From the NCBI GenBank assembly GCA_023442945.1, contig JAEZWW010000017.1:1-6227 (forward strand): 6,227 nt of DNA, read 5' to 3'. The translations under genes and the position numbers were made by a program. This document shows, in pieces, positions 1 to 4,559 of the stretch (position 1 is its first letter; each line of letters starts with the position of its first letter). The notes under the pieces are model-generated. The model was not told the DNA's origin. It was given only the letters and a program-made list of their open reading frames with translations, and did no database searches. Source of the stretch: Pseudomonadota bacterium. GTDB lineage: Bacteria > Pseudomonadota > Gammaproteobacteria > Burkholderiales > Burkholderiaceae_C.

Positions 1-114
1 GCCTTTGCGCCCGAGGCCGAGGGCTGGCTGCGCTGGTGCTTTGCGTCGAAGGATGTGGGGCGGTTGGGACAGGGGGTGGAGAGGTTGAGGGGGTGGTTGG
101 GCGCTCGAAAGTAG
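1..114 (+). CDS. C-terminal end of a probable PLP-dependent aminotransferase (partial)
   Basis: An open frame enters from the left edge in frame 1 and ends at TAG (112-114), leaving 37 codons. The peptide includes PEAEGWLRWCFASKD and then VERLRGWLG. This resembles the extreme C-terminus of fold-type I class I/II aminotransferases, where a Gly-x-x-x-Arg-x-Cys/Ser-Phe-Ala strand is followed by a short amphipathic helix with a Leu-rich 'RL' pattern. In that family the conserved arginine of this strand binds the substrate carboxylate; here Arg11 is the candidate. The catalytic lysine and cofactor site lie outside the window, so substrate and gene name cannot be given. The 3' end is unusually G-rich on the coding strand (57-101), with codons such as GGG and AGG that are scarce in the downstream genes. 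It ends 59 bases before a strong hairpin terminator and converges on the next gene. The family call is from recognition only. Confidence 0.55.
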   Translation, partial: AFAPEAEGWLRWCFASKDVGRLGQGVERLRGWLGARK

Positions 115-173
115 TCTTGGTCCGACCACTCAACACGGCCAACCCAATTTGCTGGTGAGTTGGCACGCCAATT

Positions 174-205
174 CGGAAAAAGTCGGCGTATGCCGACTTT
201 TTCCG
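174..205. terminator. Bidirectional rho-independent terminator between convergent genes
   Basis: Bases 174-187 pair perfectly with 192-205 to give a 14-bp stem closed by the four-base loop GTAT. The outer half of the stem is an A-tract (177-181) facing a T-tract (198-202), and the inner half is GTCGGC/GCCGAC. With A on one arm and T on the other, the element works for transcripts from either side. It lies 59 bases after the stop of the plus-strand gene ending at 114 and 15 bases beyond the stop (221-223) of the minus-strand lipoprotein gene, so it probably serves both. Confidence 0.88.
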
Positions 206-220
206 GTGTGCCTCAAGGCC

Positions 221-1294
221 TTACGGGTAGGTGCCCGTGATAGTCGACTGCAACATGATGTAGTCCTTGTACTTGATCTCGAAGCTCGCGCGCGTGTAAC
301 GCGTATTCGACGTAGCGGCTGGCTCCGCCGGAGCATTTGGCCCGAGGGCATAGACGGTCAACTTGTAGGTGTGTGTACCCGAACCTGCAGGGGGGTTGGG
401 CCCAAAGTAGCCCGCCGTGCCATCTTGCGCGACACCCTGAACGACACCCGTCAAAGTGGTACTTTCGCCTTGGACAAAAGTTGTCTTGGTTTTGGGCAGA
501 TTGAGCACTGCCCAATGGCGACAGGCATTGACACTAACCCCGCAGGTATTGGGCGCCGTCGCTTCATCGTCCATGATGATGGCGAAATATTTCGTTCCAC
601 TGGGCGCGCCGGTGATGGTCAGCGGAGGAGACTGGTTGCTGCCTCCTTGGTCCGTAAACACTTGAGCCGGAGGAATACGTCCGCCGTTCAGTGCGGCTGA
701 GCTGACGCCGAAGGGTGCCCCTGTGACTTGGACTGTGATTTCGTCGGTGCCGTTCAAGCCTTTGCCGTCTCGCACCTCAAGCAACAACTTGTAGGTGCCC
801 ATCACGTCGGCCTTGAACGTCGGCTTGTCGGTGCCTGCGCCGGTCAGGGTCGCGCCGCTGCCTGTGGGCTTTTCGAGGAAGCGCCACACGTAGGTCATTG
901 GGTCGCCATCTGGCTCGGTGGAAGCTGAGCCGTCCAACTGGAACGTGTCTCCATCCGCGCCGGTCTGGTCTGCACCCGCATTCGCCACCGGCGCCTTGTT
1001 GTTGTCCGGCGTCGGGGAGGGCGAAGGCGAGGGCGTTGGTGAAGGTGGGGGCGTTGGTCCAGGCGGCGGGGTCGGCGTCGGCGAAGGCGACGGTGCGGGC
1101 GGCTGAGGCGCCGGCTCGCCGGTGCCACCGCCCGGCACGGGGTAGGGCGGCGGGGTGGTGCCGGGCGATGGGCTGGGCGCCGGGGCGGACGGATCGGTGG
1201 GCGGGTCGAGCGGGTAAGGGCCCTCGTCGCTGCCGCCGCAGGCCACCAGGGCCATCAGGGAGCCAATCAAAGCCAGTTTGGTGCGATCGCGCAT
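221..1294 (-). CDS. Secreted lipoprotein: Pro-rich stalk, PKD-like domain and PEBP (YbhB/YbcL-type) domain
   Basis: This encodes 357 residues. Residues 1-19 form a lipoprotein signal: basic start MRDRTK, hydrophobic core, then lipobox LVAC with Cys19. Gly at +2 gives no inner-membrane retention signal, so an outer-membrane anchor is likely. Residues 26-97 are a low-complexity Pro/Ser/Thr/Gly stalk. Residues 100-190 look like a PKD-type Ig-like domain, with the hallmarks NAGADQT, LDGSAS, DGDP-x-TYVWRF and GTYKLLLEVRDG. Residues 195-357 look like a phosphatidylethanolamine-binding protein domain: QSPPLTITGAPSGTK, AIIMDDEA, HWAVLNLP, GYFGPNPPAGSGTHTYKLTVYAL, and an end like YbhB. The usual DPDAP pocket motif is altered, and Cys251/Cys258 fall in an insertion before His260. 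The start is fixed by AAGGAGG at 1298-1304, only 3 nt before ATG, a short spacer. Bacterial PEBPs mostly lack proven biochemical roles, so a function as a surface ligand-binding protein is inference. Confidence 0.85.
   Translation of the reverse strand: MRDRTKLALIGSLMALVACGGSDEGPYPLDPPTDPSAPAPSPSPGTTPPPYPVPGGGTGEPAPQPPAPSPSPTPTPPPGPTPPPSPTPSPSPSPTPDNNKAPVANAGADQTGADGDTFQLDGSASTEPDGDPMTYVWRFLEKPTGSGATLTGAGTDKPTFKADVMGTYKLLLEVRDGKGLNGTDEITVQVTGAPFGVSSAALNGGRIPPAQVFTDQGGSNQSPPLTITGAPSGTKYFAIIMDDEATAPNTCGVSVNACRHWAVLNLPKTKTTFVQGESTTLTGVVQGVAQDGTAGYFGPNPPAGSGTHTYKLTVYALGPNAPAEPAATSNTRYTRASFEIKYKDYIMLQSTITGTYP
998..1219 (-). repeat. Low-complexity Pro/Ser/Thr stalk-coding region
   Basis: This segment encodes residues 26-99 of the lipoprotein, made almost entirely of Pro, Ser, Thr, Gly and Ala in SP, TP and PPP arrangements. 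At the DNA level it is an imperfect array of six-base units related to GGCGAA and GGCGTT on the plus strand. The ten bases GCGAAGGCGA recur exactly at 1021-1030 and 1081-1090. Such arrays tend to change length by slippage, so stalk length probably varies between strains. A Pro-rich linker after a lipobox usually holds a domain away from the membrane. Confidence 0.75.
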
Positions 1295-1329
1295 ACGCCT
1301 CCTTGGGGTCGTTTGTGTTGAAACCGTTG

Positions 1330-1339
1330 CAATGCATTG
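1330..1339. promoter_or_regulatory. 10-bp perfect palindrome near the predicted lipoprotein transcription start
   Basis: CAATGCATTG is a perfect 10-bp palindrome, 36 bases upstream of the lipoprotein start codon and just downstream of the predicted transcription start near 1343. That is a usual position for a repressor site. A palindrome this short can arise by chance, so the regulatory reading is speculative. Confidence 0.15.
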
Positions 1340-1349
1340 TTACCGGCAA

Positions 1350-1381
1350 AGTCTAGCAGCGCACCGATCCTGTGCGGTCAA
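1350..1381 (-). promoter_or_regulatory. Possible promoter for the lipoprotein gene
   Basis: Read on the minus strand, TGCTAGACT (1358 down to 1350) fits an extended -10 element (TGnTAnAnT, with TAGACT matching 4 of 6 of TATAAT). TTGACC (1381 down to 1376) matches five of six bases of the -35 consensus. The spacer is 20 nt, longer than ideal, so the extended -10 would have to carry much of the recognition. Transcription would begin near 1343 and give a leader of roughly 50 nt. No other good sigma-70 match is evident close upstream of this gene. Confidence 0.35.
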
Positions 1382-1601
1382 AGCGGTGGTATGACGGGTT
1401 GGGGTGTGGCAGCAGGCCAACGCGGGCCGCGGCGGCGCTGGGCAGTGTTCTGACGCGCCGCGAGGAAGGGGCGAAAAAACCAGGAGGTTGCAGCGGTCCG
1501 CGTTGGGCCTTGCCACAACCTGGCGTCTCTGCCTGTTGAGCCGGCGATGGCCGGGCGCCCCGCTGCGACGGTGGCGGGCAACCACCGTTTGCCCAGGCTC
1601 T

Positions 1602-1632
1602 CTGACAACGATCAGCCCAACCTGGCTATAAT
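1602..1632 (+). promoter_or_regulatory. Sigma-70 promoter of rpsO
   Basis: A perfect -10 box TATAAT lies at 1627-1632. The best -35 is CTGACA at 1602-1607, five of six bases of TTGACA, at a 19-nt spacing that is longer than the optimal 17. Transcription should start near 1638-1640, giving an rpsO leader of about 84 nt. It is the strongest promoter-like sequence I found in the window and the likely main promoter for rpsO. If the terminator after rpsO leaks, it also feeds pnp and the genes beyond. Confidence 0.75.
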
Positions 1633-1657
1633 CCCAAGGTTTTGCATTTCGCAAAGC

Positions 1658-1714
1658 GCACGTGGCGTGCAGTTCCGGCGCACCACGCAAGTCAAATCAT
1701 TTGGAACGAGGAAG
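1658..1714 (+). promoter_or_regulatory. Probable S15 autoregulatory leader: H-type pseudoknot abutting the rpsO ribosome site
   Basis: Stem 1 pairs 1661-1665 (CGTGG) with 1683-1687 (CCACG). After a C1666/A1682 mismatch it continues 1667-1670 with 1678-1681, including a U1668-G1680 wobble between G-C pairs. Its loop holds GTTCCG (1672-1677), which pairs with TGGAAC (1702-1707; five Watson-Crick pairs plus one G-U). The A-rich stretch 1688-1701 is the connecting loop. The pseudoknot ends at the base before the Shine-Dalgarno GAGGAAG (1708-1714). A competing 5-bp hairpin, GCACG (1658-1662) with CGTGC (1666-1670), cannot coexist with stem 1. A small hairpin TTTGC/GCAAA (1641-1655) lies upstream. 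In E. coli, S15 binds a pseudoknot in its own mRNA, in equilibrium with alternative hairpins, and traps the ribosome. The pairing is seen directly; S15 binding is inference. Confidence 0.6.
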
Positions 1715-1722
1715 TTTTTTCC

Positions 1723-1989
1723 ATGATCTCTCAAGAGAAAAAAGCCGCTGTCGTCAAAGACAACGCCCGCGCCGCCAACGACACGGGCAGCCCTGAAGTG
1801 CAAGTGGCCATTCTGACGGCCCGCATCAACGAGCTGACCCCCCACTTCAAAGAGCACGCCAAGGACCATCACGGTCGCCGTGGCCTGCTGCGCATGGTCA
1901 GCCGCCGTCGCAAGCTGCTGGACTACCTCAAGGGCAAGGACGCTGACCGCTACCTGGCCCTGATCGCCAAGCTGGGTCTGCGCAAGTAA
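1723..1989 (+). CDS. rpsO: 30S ribosomal protein S15
   Basis: S15 (88 residues, the usual length) is a primary 16S rRNA binder. It recognises the three-way junction of helices 20-22 in the platform of the small subunit and forms an intersubunit contact with 23S rRNA. The whole family pattern is present: NDTGSPEVQVAILTARI at 19-35, HFKEHAKDHH at 41-50, RRGLLRMVSRRRKLLDYL at 52-69, and the terminal LIAKLGLRK. The RNA-contacting positions Thr21, Gly22, Gln27, His41, His45 and Asp48 are kept. Residue 51, serine in E. coli (mature numbering), is glycine here. An in-frame ATG at 1642 would add 27 residues, but it lies almost at the transcription start and its peptide is unlike S15. ATG 1723 is preferred, with GAGGAAG at 1708-1714 giving a spacer of 8-10 nt. 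It probably represses its own translation through the leader structure. Confidence 0.97.
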   Translation: MISQEKKAAVVKDNARAANDTGSPEVQVAILTARINELTPHFKEHAKDHHGRRGLLRMVSRRRKLLDYLKGKDADRYLALIAKLGLRK

Positions 1990-2004
1990 GCGCCATGACA
2001 CGGC

Positions 2005-2047
2005 AAAACGCCTGATCCCTGCCTGGGTTCAGGCGTTTTTGTCTTTT
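2005..2047 (+). terminator. Rho-independent terminator after rpsO
   Basis: Bases 2005-2015 (AAAACGCCTGA) pair with 2029-2039 (TCAGGCGTTTT) over 11 bp. After one T/T mismatch the stem continues with CCC (2017-2019) against GGG (2025-2027) around the loop TGCCT. The T-run that forms part of the 3' arm is followed by GTC and six more Ts. It begins 15 bases after the rpsO stop codon. In E. coli the equivalent terminator is partial and lets some transcripts continue into pnp; the same may hold here because no strong separate pnp promoter is visible. Confidence 0.9.
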
Positions 2048-2081
2048 TTCCGCCGGGGTTGCCTGATTTCAGAGCGAAGCT

Positions 2082-2133
2082 GTGTCATTCCACCAAGGCC
2101 CTGCGTGTCGGCAAGGGCTTGCTGGAATGGCAT
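2082..2133 (+). promoter_or_regulatory. Long leader hairpin upstream of pnp, candidate RNase III site
   Basis: Bases 2082-2092 (GTGTCATTCCA) pair with 2123-2133 (TGGAATGGCAT) over 11 bp including two G-U wobbles. After a single C/C mismatch, CAAG (2094-2097) pairs with CTTG (2118-2121). With G2098 bulged, CCCT (2099-2102) pairs with AGGG (2114-2117). Two more G-C pairs are possible around a six-base loop. The total is about 21 bp in one nearly continuous duplex, with no T-run, so it is not a terminator. In E. coli the pnp leader forms a long stem cleaved by RNase III, after which PNPase removes the 5' strand and the message is destabilised. Position and shape match that scheme; processing here is inferred. 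Confidence 0.6.
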
Positions 2134-2162
2134 CGTGTTCTGATTCAAATCGGCCTCCAGTC

Positions 2163-2182
2163 GGCGCCCAATCAGCGGCGCC
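2163..2182 (+). promoter_or_regulatory. Short hairpin before the pnp ribosome site
   Basis: GGCGCC at 2163-2168 pairs with GGCGCC at 2177-2182 around the loop CAATCAGC. It ends 12 bases before the Shine-Dalgarno AGGAG (2195-2199). It sits between the long leader hairpin and the start codon, so the leader has two stem-loops in series. A role in pnp translation or mRNA decay is inferred from position alone. Confidence 0.45.
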
Positions 2183-2204
2183 AGCTACTTAAACAGGAGC
2201 AAAC

Positions 2205-4499
2205 ATGAGCATGTTCAATAAATTCACGAAGTCGTTCCAATGGGGCGACAAGACCGTGGTGATGGAAACGGGCGAGATCGCCCGCCAGGCCTCGGGCGCC
2301 GTGCTGGTCGACATCGACGGCACCGTGGTGCTGGCCACCGTGGCCGCCAGCAAGTCGGCCAAGCCGGGGCAGGACTTCTTCCCGCTCACGGTCGACTACA
2401 TCGAGAAGACGTACGCCGCCGGCAAGATCCCGGGCAGCTTCTTCAAGCGTGAAGCCAAGCCTTCTGAGCTGGAAACCCTGACCAGCCGCCTGATCGACCG
2501 CCCGATCCGCCCGCTGTTCCCCGAAGGCTTCTTCAACGAAGTGCATGTGGTCATCCACACGCTGTCGCTGAACCCCGAAGTCGACGCCGACATCGCCGCC
2601 ATGATCGGCGTGAGCGCCGCGCTGTGCATCAGCGGCATCCCGTTCAATGGCCCCATCGGCGCCGCGCGCGTGGGCTACATCAACGGCGAATACGTGCTGA
2701 ACCCGGGCCCGAGCGCCCGCAAGAACAGCCAGCTGGACCTGGTCGTCGCCGGCACCGAATCGGCCGTGCTGATGGTCGAGTCCGAAGCCGACCAGCTGTC
2801 CGAAGACATCATGCTGGGCGGTGTGGTGTTTGGCCACGAGCAGGGCAACATCGCCATCAACGCCATCCACGAGCTGGTGCGCGAAGCCGGTAAGCCGCTG
2901 TGGGCCGACACCGGCGCCTGGGCACCGGAAGTCAAAGACGAAGCCTTCATCGCCAAAGTCGGCGGTGTGGCCGAAGGCAAACTGCGCGCCGCTTACCAAA
3001 TCCGCAGCAAGCAAGCCCGCACCCAAGCCGTGCGCGAAGCCTACGCTGGCGTGAAAGACGCACTGAAGGCCGAGGGCGCCGAATTCGACGCCGTCAAGCT
3101 GGACAACCTGCTGTTCGAACTGGAAGCCGGCATCGTGCGCAGCCAGATCCTGGCGGGCGAGCCGCGCATCGACGGCCGCGACACGCGCACCGTGCGCCCC
3201 ATCGAAATCCGCAACGGCGTGCTGCCGCGCACCCACGGCTCGGCGCTGTTCACGCGTGGCGAGACGCAGGCGCTGGTCGTCACCACCCTGGGCACCGAGC
3301 GCGACGCGCAGCGCATCGACGCGCTGGCAGGCGAATTCGAAGACCACTTCCTGTTCCACTACAACATGCCTCCCTTCGCCACGGGCGAAGCCGGTCGCAT
3401 GGGCTCGACCAAGCGCCGCGAAGTCGGCCACGGCCGCCTGGCCAAGCGTGCGCTGATCCCGCTGCTGCCGGACCGCGCCGAATTCCCGTACACCATCCGC
3501 GTGGTGTCGGAAATCACCGAGTCCAACGGCTCCTCGTCGATGGCCTCGGTCTGCGGCGGCTGCCTGTCGCTGATGGACGCCGGCGTGCCCATGAAGGCGC
3601 ACGTGGCCGGTATCGCCATGGGCCTGATCAAGGAAGGCAACCGCTTTGCCGTGCTGACCGACATCCTGGGTGACGAAGATCACTTGGGCGACATGGACTT
3701 CAAGGTGGCCGGCACGACCAACGGCATCACCGCCCTGCAGATGGACATCAAGATCCAGGGCATCACCAAGGAAATCATGCAAGTCGCCCTGGCCCAGGCC
3801 AAGGAAGCGCGCATGCACATCCTGGGCAAGATGCAAGAAGCCATGGGCGAAGCCAAGGCTGAGATCAGCAGCTACGCGCCCAAGCTCTACACGATGAAGA
3901 TCAACCCCGAGAAGATCCGCGACGTGATCGGCAAGGGCGGCGCCACCATCCGCATGCTGACGGAAGAAACCGGCACCACCATCGACATCGGCGAAGACGG
4001 CACCATCACCATCGCCAGCACCGACGCCGCCAAGGCCGACGACGCCAAGCGCCGCATCGAGGCGATCACGGCCGAAGCCGAGATCGGCAAGGTCTACGAA
4101 GGCCCGATCACCAAGCTGCTGGAGTTTGGCGCGCTGGTCAACATCCTGCCCGGCAAGGACGGCCTGCTGCACATCAGCCAGATCGCGCACGAGCGCGTTG
4201 AGCGTGTGGCCGACTATCTGCAGGAAGGCCAGGTCGTCAAGGTCAAGGTGCTGGAGACCGACGACAAGGGCCGCATCAAGCTGTCGATGAAGGCGCTGCT
4301 GGACCGCCCCGAGGGCATGGAAGACCGCCCGCCGCGCGAGTTCCGCGAGCGTGGTGATCGCCCGCCGCGCGGTGATCGAGGCGACCGCGGCGACCGCGGC
4401 CCGCGTGAAGACCGTGGTGATCGCCCCCCGCGTGCTGAGCGCGAAGAGCGCCCCGCGCCCGCCGAGAGCGCCGAAGGCGCCGATCAACAGCAGCAGTGA
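2205..4499 (+). CDS. pnp: Polyribonucleotide nucleotidyltransferase (PNPase)
   Basis: PNPase is a trimeric 3'-to-5' phosphorolytic exoribonuclease (RNA plus phosphate to NDPs, reversible) that degrades mRNA and joins RNase E in degradosomes. It has 764 residues against about 711 in E. coli. In order there are an RNase PH-like domain 1 (about 12-145, with FFKRE at 79-83), a helical linker (about 240-320), the catalytic RNase PH domain 2 (about 325-550), a KH domain (about 562-620, GxxG loop GKGG at 576-579) and an S1 domain (about 627-697). The active site is intact with an offset of +6 from E. coli: Arg404/Arg405, His409, the phosphate loop SNGSSS with Ser443-445, then Asp492, Asp498 and Lys500. 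A charged tail follows (701-764). AGGAG at 2195-2199 lies 5 nt before the ATG and fixes the start. It follows rpsO and precedes the oxidoreductase with no visible terminator. Confidence 0.98.
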   Translation: MSMFNKFTKSFQWGDKTVVMETGEIARQASGAVLVDIDGTVVLATVAASKSAKPGQDFFPLTVDYIEKTYAAGKIPGSFFKREAKPSELETLTSRLIDRPIRPLFPEGFFNEVHVVIHTLSLNPEVDADIAAMIGVSAALCISGIPFNGPIGAARVGYINGEYVLNPGPSARKNSQLDLVVAGTESAVLMVESEADQLSEDIMLGGVVFGHEQGNIAINAIHELVREAGKPLWADTGAWAPEVKDEAFIAKVGGVAEGKLRAAYQIRSKQARTQAVREAYAGVKDALKAEGAEFDAVKLDNLLFELEAGIVRSQILAGEPRIDGRDTRTVRPIEIRNGVLPRTHGSALFTRGETQALVVTTLGTERDAQRIDALAGEFEDHFLFHYNMPPFATGEAGRMGSTKRREVGHGRLAKRALIPLLPDRAEFPYTIRVVSEITESNGSSSMASVCGGCLSLMDAGVPMKAHVAGIAMGLIKEGNRFAVLTDILGDEDHLGDMDFKVAGTTNGITALQMDIKIQGITKEIMQVALAQAKEARMHILGKMQEAMGEAKAEISSYAPKLYTMKINPEKIRDVIGKGGATIRMLTEETGTTIDIGEDGTITIASTDAAKADDAKRRIEAITAEAEIGKVYEGPITKLLEFGALVNILPGKDGLLHISQIAHERVERVADYLQEGQVVKVKVLETDDKGRIKLSMKALLDRPEGMEDRPPREFRERGDRPPRGDRGDRGDRGPREDRGDRPPRAEREERPAPAESAEGADQQQQ
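4305..4496 (+). other. Arg/Gly/Asp/Pro-rich C-terminal tail of PNPase
   Basis: Residues 701-764 after the S1 domain are predicted to be disordered and are built from Arg, Gly, Asp, Pro and Glu. RGDRPPR occurs twice (716-722 and 737-743), flanking GDRGDRGDRG (723-732), and the tail ends in four glutamines. The duplication is visible in DNA: CGTGGTGATCGCCC occurs at 4350-4363 and 4413-4426. The pattern resembles RGG-type RNA-binding tails of bacterial RNA helicases and RNases, though Asp replaces the second Gly of the RGG unit. A role in RNA binding, degradosome contacts or condensates is inference. Confidence 0.7.
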
Positions 4500-4507
4500 C
4501 CGCTGCG

Positions 4508-4558
4508 TAATTGATAGCTGCTCGCGCTTGATGCACAACCGCCAGAGGCCTGTTTGAC
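4508..4558 (+). repeat. Probable dispersed intergenic repeat of Comamonadaceae, with degenerate hairpin
   Basis: The gap between pnp and the oxidoreductase gene is almost filled by a sequence that includes TTGATAGCTGCTCGCGCTTG (4511-4530) and later CAGAGGCCTGTTTGACC (4543-4559). I recall this as a form of a short repeat scattered between genes in Acidovorax, Polaromonas and relatives. GCGCTTG (4524-4530) pairs with CAACCGC (4536-4542), one mismatch, around the loop ATGCA; in the copies I remember, the second arm is a perfect CAAGCGC. The ribosome-binding AGAGG (4544-4548) of the next gene falls inside it. Identification is from memory, not a search. Confidence 0.5.
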
Positions 4559-4559
4559 C

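Larger units (their letters stand above)
1305..1601. other. Intergenic region between divergent genes, no credible gene
   Basis: This lies between the lipoprotein start and the rpsO promoter. Open frames exist on both strands but look like chance: arginine-rich translations, no recognisable family and no convincing ribosome site at their starts. Apart from the possible minus-strand promoter and palindrome near its left end, I see one inverted repeat, GCGGCGC at 1432-1438 against GCGCCGC at 1455-1461. Its loop is 16 nt with no following T-run, so it is not an evident terminator. A CAGGAGG sequence at 1480-1486 resembles a ribosome site but is not followed by a usable start codon at proper spacing. 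Confidence 0.6.

Noticed and set aside
149..700. A 183-codon plus-strand open frame opposite the lipoprotein C-terminus
   Set aside because: It runs through the bidirectional terminator and lies antisense to the well-supported PEBP domain; its translation shows no domain.
1432..1461. Inverted repeat GCGGCGC / GCGCCGC as a terminator
   Set aside because: The stem is 7 bp with a 16-base loop and no T-run, and no gene ends nearby; in GC-rich DNA this is expected by chance.
1340..1690. Minus-strand 116-codon frame and overlapping small frames in the gap before rpsO
   Set aside because: They overlap the rpsO promoter and leader or have arginine-rich chance-like translations without a ribosome site at proper spacing.
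1642..1722. N-terminal extension of S15 from an upstream in-frame ATG at 1642
   Set aside because: The ATG is within a few bases of the predicted transcription start, the 27 added residues do not resemble S15, and this stretch is better explained as the structured leader.
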